Below, piece by piece: positions 1-9,892 of a stretch of DNA of 64,000 nucleotides. Every line of letters starts with the position of its first letter. Within the stretch, counting starts at the first letter, position 1. The notes beneath the pieces were generated by a model that was not told the origin of the DNA, did no database searches, and was given only the letters and a program-made list of their open reading frames with translations. The stretch is from Deinandra increscens subsp. villosa (Eukaryota > Streptophyta > Magnoliopsida > Asterales > Asteraceae): contig JBCNJP010000260.1 in the NCBI GenBank assembly GCA_039602395.1, forward strand, positions 1 to 64,000, in the 5' to 3' direction. Made by a program: the position numbers and the translations under genes.

Positions 1-435
1 CATATTGGGCCAACTATGGAGGATGATGGGCTAGATTCACATATTGGGCCGGTTATGGAGGATGGTGGGCTTGATTTAGAAAAGATGGATGTTGTCAAAA
101 TAAGGTTACCGGATCTAAATAAGTACTGCGAAGGAACTGACGCCGGTATCAACCAAGATTCTAGGGTTGGGGATCTTGCTCCTAAGGCGATTTCGAAAGG
201 GAAATTCGGTAGGCGTGTGCATGGCGGTTGTGGGAAACGAATATTCTGGGGTTCGATTGCTAAAGGACGAGGGCAGAATTCTCGTTCTACGGCATCGCAC
301 ACTAATTCTCGGGATATTGCTGAGGAGGTTTCCAGTGTATTGAAAGTTGGTAATCAAGTAGGGATGGTATTGGATGGATGTGAGGAGATGGTGGCAGGAG
401 TGATTAAAGGAACAGGAGACCAAGTTGTTCTATAA
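1..435 (+). CDS. LINE ORF1 protein, C-terminal part
   Basis: Open from the first base of the window (frame 1) to a TAA at 433-435. It would be the C-terminal tail of the nucleic-acid-binding ORF1 protein that coats LINE RNA. The usual DUF4283 and CCHC-knuckle regions would lie upstream and are not visible. The visible part has a near-perfect 39-bp tandem duplication (1-39 and 40-78), giving 13 similar residues twice (HIGP-MED-GLD), followed by a basic stretch. The stop codon overlaps the ORF2 start as TAATG. ORF1 identity is inferred from its position before ORF2, not from a diagnostic motif. Confidence 0.7.
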   Translation, partial: HIGPTMEDDGLDSHIGPVMEDGGLDLEKMDVVKIRLPDLNKYCEGTDAGINQDSRVGDLAPKAISKGKFGRRVHGGCGKRIFWGSIAKGRGQNSRSTASHTNSRDIAEEVSSVLKVGNQVGMVLDGCEEMVAGVIKGTGDQVVL

Positions 436-3400
436 TGGATGTCCTTTGTCTTAATTGTAGAGGTCTTGGGCGGTCCAAGATCGCTTGGGTGAGGCGGCTC
501 AAAAATTCGCTCAAATTTGATTTTCTTTGTCTCCAGGAAACTAAGGTGGAGGACGCTGACAGAATGCCAATCAGGGGTCTTTGGGGAAATATGGATTGCG
601 AGTGGGATTTCGTCCCGTCGAACGGACAATCGGGTGGCTTGGTGACCATTTGGAACCTGAAGAAATTCAAGACATCCCGTAACGTTAAAAATCCCAACTT
701 TCTTTTGATTCAGGGCGTTTTGGTGGGGATACAAACCCAGATCAACATTTTGAATGTGTATGCCCCTCAAGCGCCGACGGCTAAGTGTACCCTGTGGAAT
801 AATTTACTGAATCTGATTGAGAATATGCCGGGCCTCTGGGTGGTGTTGGGTGATTTTAATGAAGTAAGGATTCCGGAAGACCGTCTATATTCAAAATTTA
901 ATCCGAATGGGGCTGCTCGTTTTAACGATTTTATCGAAAAGGCTGGGCTGTTTGAATATCAAATGGGAGGCTCCAGATTCACTTTTTCTTATGGCCGGGG
1001 AAAGAACTTTAGTAAAATCGATCGAGTTCTTGTCTGCGGGGAGTTCCTGAACCGGTGGCCGGATGCGTCTTTAAAAGCCATGCCTAGAATCTGGTCCGAT
1101 CATAATCCGTTGTTTCTTAAGACCTCGGGGGAGGATTTTGGGCCCATTCCGTTCAGATGTTTCAATTCTTGGTTCAAGCACCCGGATTTCTGGGGGGTGG
1201 TTACTGATGCAATCAAGGATTTCGTTCCATTTGGAAGGGCTGACCAAAGACTTTATGCGAATCTCAAGCGTATTAAGGAAGCCTTGAAGTCATGGAGCAG
1301 GGGGGTTAAGGCTAAGAAGGAGGTAAAAAGACAGACTTTGATTGAGGAATGTTGTATGTGGGACGATCTTTCTGAGACTCGTCCTCTGGTGGATAGTGAA
1401 TTAATTAGTTGGGGTAGGGCTAAGGCTGATCTTATTATTTTGGAGAACATGGAGCAGGCGGATCTGGCCCAAAAGGCCCGGGCTAAGTGGGCTTGCAAGG
1501 GGGACGAAAATACCTCTTATTTTCATGGGTTAATCAAGGCTAAAATTGCTCACAACAGAATTAACGGGCTGTTTGTTAATGGGGTCTGGGAGTCTGACCC
1601 AAAAAGGATAAAAAATCAGGCTGCGAAGTTCTTTGGGGACAGATTCAAAAGTACTTGCAGGAGGAGACCGGAGTTAATTTTCCATGGGTTAAATAGATTG
1701 CCGGATGAGGAGGCGGCGAGTCTCATTGTTCCGTTCTCCAAAGATGAGGTCAAAAACGCTGTCTGGGACTGTGGGGGTGACAAGGCCCCGGGCCCGGACG
1801 GTTTCAATTTTAACTTCATCAAACGGTGTTGGGAAATCCTCGAAGAAGATTTCGTGGCTGTCTTAAACATGTTCCACAGGGATGGGTTATTATCTAAAGG
1901 GTGTTCTTCCTCGTTCCTTTGTCTTACTCCAAAATCCGCGGATCCGCAAGATTTCAACGAGTTTAGACCTATTTGTTTAATGGGTTGTATCCCGAAAGTG
2001 GTTTCCAAGGTTTTAGCCAATCGAATGAAGGGGGTCATGGATTCAATTATATCGGAGAGCCAAATGGCCTTTGTTGCTAAAAGAAATATTGTGGATGGCC
2101 CGTTGATTATTAATGAGGTTTTGGCTTGGCTAAAGAGATCAAAGAAGCGGGCTATGTTCTTTAAAATCGATTTCAACAAGGCCTATGACTCGGTAGAATG
2201 GGATTTCATTGATTCAATTCTGCAACAAATGAATTTCCCGGGTATTTGGCGCTCGTGGGTTAGAGGTGTGCTCCAGGCTTCTCGAACTTCGGTGCTCATC
2301 AACGGATCTCCTTCGGGTGAGTTTGATTGTACTAAGGGTGTACGTCAAGGAGACCCATTATCTCCTTTTCTTTTCATTGTGGCCATGGAGGCTTTACACT
2401 GTTTAATGGCGAAAGCGTGTGGTGTCGGGCTGTTCCACGGGATCACAACTCCTAATAATGGTCCGGTGATCTCTCATTTACTTTTCGCCGATGATGTTAT
2501 GATACTAGGTGAGTGGTCAAGGGATAATTTTATCAACCTTAGACGATTGCTGTGGGTGTTCTTCTTGGCCTCGGGGCTGCGGGTTAACCTGGGTAAATGT
2601 GGCATTTGTGGGGTGAATGTGACGGAGCAAGAATGGGATGAAGCTGCTGGTTTTCTAGGATGTGGTAGGGCTGATTTGCCCTTCGATTACTTAGGTCTCA
2701 AAGTCGGTGCCAACATGAACTTGTCGAAGAATTGGTCCAAGGTTGTGGATGTGTTCAAAGATAGGCTCTCGGCTTGGAAAGCGAAACGGTTATCTCTGGG
2801 AGGTCGTTTGGTTCTTGTTAAGGCGGTGTTAGATTCTTTACCCACCTACTATTTTTCTCTATACAAGGCTCCTAAAAAGGTGGTGGAAACCTTAGAAAAG
2901 CTAAGGTTTCGGTTTCTGTGGGGGGGAGATGATGAAAAGAGGAAAATTCATTGGGTGTCTCGGGAGCAAATTTGCAAACCAAAAACTGAAGGGGGATTGG
3001 GTTTAGATGCCTTGGAGAACTTCAATTGCAGCTGCCTCGCCAAATGGGTGTGGCGTTATAAGACTGAACCCAACCGCCTATGGCGGAGAGTGATTGATGC
3101 GTTTCACCTTCATGTCGATCATGACCTGTTCTTGCCTATTCATCGTTCGGCCAGCGGCATTTGGAAAGCGGTGCAAAGAAATTTACGTGAGCTCGAGAGC
3201 CGGAATATCCCTTTACAGGATCTGTTCATCTTGATTAATGACGGGTGGCGGTGGAAGGAAGAATCTGATGGGTTATTCTCGGTGAAATCGCTAAGACGTC
3301 TTTTGGGTGCGAACCAGAGTCAGGACGGGGATTGGGCTTTTAAAAGGGCTGGGTCTGTTCCTTTGAAGGTTAACCTTCATTTTTGGCGAGTGATGTTGGG

Positions 3401-3830
3401 CCGTCTCCCAACTATGGATGGGCTAATTCGACGAAATATTCAGGTCAGCTCGGATCTGTGTGTTTTATGCGGGATGGGGAGAGAATCGGCTGAACATTTA
3501 TTCACCGGATGCTCTTTTTCGGGGACTATTTGGAATTTCATCTCGAGATGGTGCCGTTTACCGGATTTTCTTCTCTTCTCGGTTAAAGATTTGGCGTTGG
3601 TGAATATACAAAGGGGTTCAAACATTGAGGGTAATAAAGTGATCAAGACTATCATTTTAATCGGGTGTTGGTGTATTTGGATAGAGAGAAATAATGTCTT
3701 ATTCAACAATAAAACCCCTTCGCTATACCGGGTGTTCACGAGCATCAAATCCCTGAGTTTTTTATGGTTTTCGAATCGTTGTAATCCTTGTTCTATTAGT
3801 TGGACCAAGTGGGTCAAAAATCCGATGTAA
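435..3830 (+). CDS. LINE ORF2: endonuclease, reverse transcriptase, zf-RVT
   Basis: A 1131-residue polyprotein for target-primed reverse transcription. The N-terminal ~230 residues are an apurinic-like endonuclease of the exonuclease-endonuclease-phosphatase fold (LNCRGLG, LCLQETK, LGDFNE and a terminal SDHNP). The reverse transcriptase has KAPGPDGF, FKIDFNKAYDSVEWDF near residue 577, GVRQGDPLSPFLF and the catalytic FADD at about 684-687. A zf-RVT zinc-binding segment (C-LC-----E--EHLF--C) lies around residue 1009. I see no RNase H domain, as is common in plant L1-type elements. The length is typical and no stop or frameshift interrupts it. The ATG at 435 shares a base with the ORF1 stop, pointing to coupled reinitiation. 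Confidence 0.95.
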   Translation: MDVLCLNCRGLGRSKIAWVRRLKNSLKFDFLCLQETKVEDADRMPIRGLWGNMDCEWDFVPSNGQSGGLVTIWNLKKFKTSRNVKNPNFLLIQGVLVGIQTQINILNVYAPQAPTAKCTLWNNLLNLIENMPGLWVVLGDFNEVRIPEDRLYSKFNPNGAARFNDFIEKAGLFEYQMGGSRFTFSYGRGKNFSKIDRVLVCGEFLNRWPDASLKAMPRIWSDHNPLFLKTSGEDFGPIPFRCFNSWFKHPDFWGVVTDAIKDFVPFGRADQRLYANLKRIKEALKSWSRGVKAKKEVKRQTLIEECCMWDDLSETRPLVDSELISWGRAKADLIILENMEQADLAQKARAKWACKGDENTSYFHGLIKAKIAHNRINGLFVNGVWESDPKRIKNQAAKFFGDRFKSTCRRRPELIFHGLNRLPDEEAASLIVPFSKDEVKNAVWDCGGDKAPGPDGFNFNFIKRCWEILEEDFVAVLNMFHRDGLLSKGCSSSFLCLTPKSADPQDFNEFRPICLMGCIPKVVSKVLANRMKGVMDSIISESQMAFVAKRNIVDGPLIINEVLAWLKRSKKRAMFFKIDFNKAYDSVEWDFIDSILQQMNFPGIWRSWVRGVLQASRTSVLINGSPSGEFDCTKGVRQGDPLSPFLFIVAMEALHCLMAKACGVGLFHGITTPNNGPVISHLLFADDVMILGEWSRDNFINLRRLLWVFFLASGLRVNLGKCGICGVNVTEQEWDEAAGFLGCGRADLPFDYLGLKVGANMNLSKNWSKVVDVFKDRLSAWKAKRLSLGGRLVLVKAVLDSLPTYYFSLYKAPKKVVETLEKLRFRFLWGGDDEKRKIHWVSREQICKPKTEGGLGLDALENFNCSCLAKWVWRYKTEPNRLWRRVIDAFHLHVDHDLFLPIHRSASGIWKAVQRNLRELESRNIPLQDLFILINDGWRWKEESDGLFSVKSLRRLLGANQSQDGDWAFKRAGSVPLKVNLHFWRVMLGRLPTMDGLIRRNIQVSSDLCVLCGMGRESAEHLFTGCSFSGTIWNFISRWCRLPDFLLFSVKDLALVNIQRGSNIEGNKVIKTIILIGCWCIWIERNNVLFNNKTPSLYRVFTSIKSLSFLWFSNRCNPCSISWTKWVKNPM

Positions 3831-3909
3831 GTGTTTTGTTCTCCTTTTGGTTGGCCTTAGCGTCTTGCTTTGGCGGCCTTTTGAATATTATTGGCTGTTC
3901 AAAAAAAAA

Positions 3910-5640
3910 TCAAAGAAACCCAATCTATCGAAAATATCAATAGATAATTTTTATACCGTTTATTCAATATATATAAATACCAACAGTTTTTTAGGCGATT
4001 GGTTGTGAATAAGGAAAAAACTATAAAAAAAAAACTTTCATCTCGGTTATTGTTAATTCTAGGAACAAAGTCACACATTATACATTACATGATATTAGGG
4101 GACAAAACCTTTTATCATCTCATTTTTTGCATTTGATCTTTTCTTTTTATCATCACCCACATGCATTATATATTTACTCCTAACTACCTAAATTCCAAGT
4201 CATAACTTCTATCATTTTCATACTTTATATCGTGTTGAAGTTCTCAAGATATCAAAATATGATGATCTTGTATCAATTATCAAACACTTTTCATGCAGAA
4301 CCTAGAAACTTTTGGGGCAGCACATGTGACCTGGGATATTATAATTACAATAATACCAGGCTTTTGTGTATCTTAACAACTATTACACTTTTTGTTTCTT
4401 TATTATTATTTTCAAACACAATATTTTGCACATTTTATATTAAAAAAATTTCACTGAAAAACGGCACAACTTTTGTTACCTTTTTATGACACAAAAGTTA
4501 GTGAAGTATTATTCTTGTAAAACACATATGTCCAAATATTTAAATATGCTTAACTATTTACTTACAAAAAAAAGTATAATCAAATAAAATTTAAATAGTA
4601 TCAGAATATAGGTTTAAGAAAGTAAAATAGCACCTTTGTTATCAATCTGAAAGTGCCCCAAAAACCATGCATATGCCCTAAGGCCTAATGTGCATAATTG
4701 CACATACACTGAGATCGTAATCCCTAGGAAATATAGAAGGAAAACAAAAGAGTAAATTACAATTTTGTTCTATATGGTTGTGTCATTTAACCTTTTTAGT
4801 TCAGAAACGAATTTTTTGATATATCAATCTTTAACATTTTATATCATTTATTGTTTCAGCTCTAGGTTCATGCTGTCTTGATAGAAAACAGAAAAAAATA
4901 AAACTATACACTTCCAAACAATTAAAAAAAATAAAATATTAGGATTGATATTTTAGTAGATTTATTTTAAGCTCAAAATGACAAATAACCAAACGAGAAA
5001 GAGCAGAAAATTCATAATAGTAATTAGTAAATGTCTTGAGGATTAGGTCCTTATCTATATTTGGGTTGACTAGGGATGTGTAGTTGTGTACCATCCATAC
5101 CCACATAGGATACCCACAAATTCAATGTGTTCATTTGCAAACTAAAACGTGAGATTGGATTAGACGTATTCGCATACATTTAAAAAACATATAACAATAG
5201 TTATATAACAACTACATGCTGATTAGTGTGTTGCCACGTGCTGTAATAAGGAAAACACGGAAATACGTAATAGGAAAAATACGGACATACTGAACAATTG
5301 TATTGGCATAATGCAATATTAAGAAAACGAAAATATAAAATGAGTGCGCAACAACATTAAAGTTAGAAGCGGAAATATAAAATGAATACGTAACAACATT
5401 AAAGTTATAAGCGAAACATTAAAAATATCGAGTATGAAACTTAAATGTTATGTTATACAACTATACTTATCAAACTACAAAATAGATGCCACTTGATATC
5501 ACCACATGTTGCCATGTGGCATGTACTATTCATCAAATTCTAATTTGTAAGTAGGTAAATATGGATTTATTATAAGGATCTTGCTTAATTTTAACATTTC
5601 CTAAATTTACAGAATTAACATATACACAAGTTAGGAATAT
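3910..5640. other. AT-rich spacer with no recognised gene
   Basis: About 1.7 kb of AT-rich DNA with long A and T runs. The longest open frame (4232-4489, 85 codons) is hydrophobic, matches nothing I know and looks like chance. I see no RNA gene, LTR terminus or convincing inverted repeat. It ends exactly where a CACTA-type terminus begins. Confidence 0.5.
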
Positions 5641-7130
5641 CACTACAAGGAACTGAGTCTATGGCGACAGACATCTACAGATCTATGGCGACGACATGTC
5701 GCTACCATAGCCTTTTACGACGACATGTTATCGGGATTGCGTTGCCACAATTGTTTTCTCATTATAGGTCAAAAGTGTTGTCGCGATAGGGCTCGTCATC
5801 ATTGAATATAAATTTTAATTTTTTTGTTTATTTTTTATATATAGCAACGACATGTCGTTGTCATAGACATATTGTTTAAATAAAAGTTAAAAATGACAAC
5901 CAATTAAAATAAACAATTAATTCATATGACAATTCAAATAAATTTTACAAAACAGATATATTCAAATACTTCATAATGTTAAACAAATAGTTTTCAAACT
6001 ATAACTATCTAATCATTTCTTATCATTAGGTTGTTGTGATCGAACTTTGCAAGTAGTTGATTCAATTGGTTTTTCGTTTTTTGATTTTGGTTTTGTATTT
6101 CTTTATTCACTTTTTATTGTTGATTCAATTGTTGCCATTATCATGTGGACGGATCGATCATGATCATGTGAGGTGCATGTTTCACTTGTTGACTAACACC
6201 TTTTGTATGCACTCTTGTTGGACCCATGAGATGTAAGATGCAATATTCTTCCTTATCAATCAGTTCTTCATTGCCAACCTCACATTCCAATTTCTTATTT
6301 TATCCTTGTATTGTTTTCTATACTAAATAATACAATAAACATACATTAAAAGTTTATTAAAAATCGACAACATAACAGCGCTATAAAATGGATAACCAAC
6401 ATGCTCAACTATAAAGAATAACTGATATTAATTCATAAATTTCAAAAAACATAAAATAATAGCAACAATATATCAATATTATCCAAGTTAAGGTGTTAAA
6501 CGGGTTAGAATGACTCGAACTTACTTTAAAACACATAAAATATCCAACTAAAAGACTAACGGGTGATAATGACTTGAACCAACTTTAAAACAATTAATAT
6601 ATCTAACTAAAATACTAAACATGTCAAAATGACTCGAACCAACTTTAAAACACTTAGTATATCAACTAAAAGACTAAATAGGTCAAAGTGACTTGAACCC
6701 ACTTTCATTCACCTAGGAAATCAAACTAAAAGACAAACGGGTCAAAATTACTCGAACCCAAATTTACCTAACATATCCAACTAAAAGATTAAATTGGTTA
6801 ATATGCCTCGAACCCACTTCAATTAACCTAAGATATCCAACTAAAAGACTAAATGGGTCAAAATTACTCTATCACACATACATTTATATAATAACATACT
6901 AATGATACAAATTAAACTATTTTTCTTACCCAATCAGCTTCTGCTCTAGCGTTAACACATCCACTCTTTGCCTTTCGGTGGTTAGTCCTACAAATCCTAA
7001 TAGGGCTTGACGTCCTATGTTTTTTGCACATTTATCGTTTACAGAGCTGATTGGTCATTTACAAGATAGAAGAATTGATCCCAGTCAATGGAATTATGCT
7101 GACAAAAGGACCATTCTCAAAATTACGACC
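5641..7130 (-). mobile_element. Decayed CACTA element, left terminus and part of interior
   Basis: Position 5641 opens with CACTACAAGGAA, the hallmark end of plant CACTA transposons. Subterminal repeats follow in both orientations around the core CGACATGTCG (about 5690-5720, 5728 and 5845). On the minus strand, short coding-like relics occur at about 6020-6300 (EEYCILHLMGPTRVHTKGV) and 6950-7060. They are placed as the 3' end of a transposase-type gene would be, as in the intact element at 8968. No matching right terminus is visible before 8968, so the copy is truncated; the right edge given is approximate. The coding relics are low-confidence. Confidence 0.55.
6485..6875. repeat. ~59-bp minisatellite, about 7 copies
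   Basis: A diverged tandem repeat of 57-60 bases. Each unit reads roughly AACTAAAAGACTAAA, GGGTCAAAATGACTCGAAC, CCACTTTAAAAC. The GACTCGAAC landmark recurs at about 6512, 6571, 6631, 6690, 6748, 6805 and 6864. It sits within the decayed CACTA interior and may have been an intron or subterminal array of that element. Confidence 0.8.
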
Positions 7131-7305
7131 TCCAACAAATTGTTCTCATACAACAAATGACAGTGGATATGAAGAAGAGTAAGTGGCGATGGTTTTTGCA
7201 AATTGTTAAAGATTGAAAAGTTTTTAAAGATTTTGAAGCCGTTTATATGTTTATTAAGTTATTTACAGAAGATTTTGGAAGCAATCATTTTGGGGAGGGG
7301 GAGAC

Positions 7306-7850
7306 TGTAAGGATTTATTTCCCAAGTGTATGATGTTATCTCGGCTAGATAAAGTTATCTCGGAAGGCTTAGAAGACCTAAGGTAATAAGTTATATCGGA
7401 AGAGCAAACTGTCTGAAGTAACTTAAGTTACCTCGGGTGGCAACTTTATCTCGGAAGCAATGTTATACCCCGGGCAGTGGAAATGCTCGAGATAACTCGA
7501 GTTACCTCGATAAGGAGAGTTATCTTAGACAACTTGACTTCTCCACTTGTTCCGACAAAACTGCTTTTTGACAGAGACACAAGCTACTCTGCTCTTAGTC
7601 CATCAGGAGCCGTCATTTTATCTTCTATACTAGTTTATTATATTCTAGTTCATGTATCTCTGTTCAACGGTCCAGATAATCGTTATCAAGGGCTCTCCTT
7701 GATTTCTTAGGCACTATATATAGTTTACTTGTACTATGTAATTTACCAGGTTGATGTACGCTTTCTCGAATTATCAAGTAATAACAATATAGTGTCGTGT
7801 ATTATTCATATTTTTGTTTTACTTGCTTTACGTTCGATTTCCGTTTTTCT
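7306..7850 (+). mobile_element. LTR relic (3' LTR or solo LTR), family unknown
   Basis: A polypurine tract (7292-7304, GGGGAGGGGGAGA) is followed at once by TGTAAGG, as at the start of a 3' LTR. Inside, the motif GTTATCTCGG and variants repeat several times. A TATA-like CTATATATAG lies at about 7713. The downstream edge is not defined: I found no clean CA end or second LTR. No coding sequence for a retroelement is recognisable upstream. Confidence 0.45.
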
Positions 7851-8967
7851 AACTAAACCACATCATATGGCTTAACTTTTTTACGCCTGGTTAAACCATA
7901 AGTAAATTCTTGTATTTGGTTTATGTTACATTGTGGCCCTTCGGGTGGAACCCGTGCCTTAGAAACGGATAAAACTGATAAAACTGGAAAACCAGGAGAT
8001 GCGTGTATAGGCGCAGTATGTCAATTAAGGTATTAGAAGAGTCTACTAGCCTTAAAACACTTCACAAATATCACACACAAGTTGGAGTCTCGAAACATTG
8101 GTGATAAACTGAAAGTTGCTATGTGTCGTGAAATATGTGCAAACTGATACTTGAATTTAATTGCATGATTGTAACATGTTTATACTTGATTTTATTGGAT
8201 TTGATATGATAAAATTGATGGTAAAAAATGGGAGAAAACATAGAAAACCGGGACCAAAAATGCAAAAAACGAACAAAACAGGTTGCGGTTAAGAGATGTC
8301 AAAGGGGCTGCTGGATGGAGGCTCTAGGCGTATCGCCTAGAGCTACCAGTGGCTCCAAGAAATATGTTTAGAGGCCATTTTACAGCAAAAACCCTAATTC
8401 TCCCTATTTAGGCACATTTAGCCCTCACCATCCCATTTTTGCTCCCCTAAAACATCCCATCAGCTGCTAATACGACTCCAAATCCCTAACCTACTAAAAA
8501 ACCATCAAGAGTAGTGCTTTCCTTCAAGAATCAAGTCCCGATATCATCCTAGATCATCCTTTATTCATCAGTAAGTGTTCTATCTTGATTTGCCTATTCA
8601 AAAGTTGCCAAGATCTGAGCTTTATACTAGATCTAGGGCTAATTTGTGATGATATAGTGTTCTCATGCATAGATCTAGAGTTTACGATGATAAAGTTTGC
8701 ATATTTGAATCAAAAATGTGATTTTTATGCAAGATATGATAAACCATGCTAGATCTAGGGTTTTGCATGGCTTTACATGGTTGCATGTGGAGAAAGCTTG
8801 AAGATTGATGCAAGATCTATGTCCTAAAAGCTTGCTAATGATAGATCTAGGGTTGTTAAGTAATAAAGTTACTAGCTTTACATGAGATCTATAATAAAAG
8901 CCCGATTTCCGTAATCATGCATGCTAAATCTTGAATAAAAGTGCTTGATCTGTGTTAGATCTACAAT

Positions 8968-8998
8968 CACTACAAGAAATTAGGGTCTTCACCCACAC
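8968..8998 (+). repeat. CACTA left terminal inverted repeat
   Basis: Starts CACTACAAGAAATTAGGG and ends in TTCACCCACAC. It pairs with 24183-24213, with mismatches only at positions 13, 15 and 20 of the repeat. It is preceded by target duplication AAT (8965-8967). Confidence 0.95.
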
Positions 8999-9605
8999 TT
9001 TATAAGTGTGGGCATATGTGTACATTTCGTGGATAGTTGTTTTTACCGACACGTAAATTAAGTGTCAACATGTGTGGCCGGAGCCATGAAGATAAAGGTC
9101 TATACCCACACATTGGTTATATGTAGGTAAAGGGTACTCTTTACCCACACATATATGTGTAGTTAATCTTCAATATATATGTGGGTAATAGCATTACATT
9201 TTCTTCAAATAACAAGCGCGTGGGCGCGTGATAGGGGCTGACGTGGCAGTGTTTTTACCTACATATATATATGTGTAGGTATATAATATTGACACGGTAG
9301 CATACTAGGATGCCGACATGGCAGTGTGTTTTAGCTACACATATAAATGTGTAGGTATATGATAATGACGTGGTAGCTGACTAGGATGCTGACATGGCAG
9401 TGTGATTTAGCTACACATATACATGTGTAGGTATATGATAATGACGTGGCAGCTGACATGCTGACATGGATGCTGACATGGCATATACGATTTTATCTAC
9501 ACATAATATGTGTAGTTTTTTCATGGTGATGTGGCAGCTGACGTGGCGGCTGTCATGGGATCTACAATTTCACCTACACATATCATGTGTAGGTATATAG
9601 TAGGA
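8999..9605. repeat. CACTA left subterminal array
   Basis: Imperfect palindromes of the type CTACACATATATGTGTAG recur every 70-80 bases (for example near 9268, 9335, 9413, 9500 and 9575). They alternate with ACGT-core motifs such as TGACGTGGCAGCTGAC and GACATGGCAGTGT. A larger unit of about 75 bases repeats at about 9317 and 9391. In En/Spm elements such repeats are the binding sites of the TNPA protein; that role is inferred here. Matching palindromes are found at the right end. Confidence 0.85.
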
Positions 9606-9619
9606 TATACCCACAAATG

Positions 9620-9745
9620 ATAAATGTAGGTGAAACATATTATTAAATGTAGGTAAAACATATTATTAAATGTAGGTAAAACATATATATAAATGTAGGT
9701 AAAACATATATAAAAATGTAGGTAAAACATATTATTAAATGTAGC
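9620..9745. repeat. 23-bp tandem repeat in the subterminal region
   Basis: Five to six copies of a unit close to ATGTAGGTAAAACATATTAT, 23 bases long. They form the inner border of the left subterminal array and carry the half-site ATGTAGGT of the palindromes. Confidence 0.8.
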
Positions 9746-9892
9746 TAAACCATGGAAAATGTAGAAACTGATTTTGAAATTCCATCACCAATTGTCTAAA
9801 TTCCATAAAAAAAAAACCAAGTACTTAATAAACAAACCAACATTGTATCATTGTATCATAAAAAGTTAAAGAAACATTCATCAGTCAACAAG

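Larger units (their letters stand above)
1..3909 (+). mobile_element. L1-type LINE (LINE-1 copy), 5' end outside the window
   Basis: This is a non-LTR retrotransposon on the plus strand. It holds the end of ORF1, a full ORF2, a short 3' UTR of about 70 bases and a poly(A) run at 3901-3909. The window starts inside ORF1, so the 5' UTR and the upstream target duplication cannot be seen. ORF2 is open throughout, which suggests a fairly young copy. The 3' UTR differs from that of the LINEs at 43228-46625 and 56641-57710, so this is a separate lineage. Confidence 0.93.

Noticed and set aside
9521..9730. Tyr/Ile-rich minus-strand frame (MFYLHFYICFTYIY)
   Set aside because: It translates the 23-bp subterminal repeats of the CACTA element.
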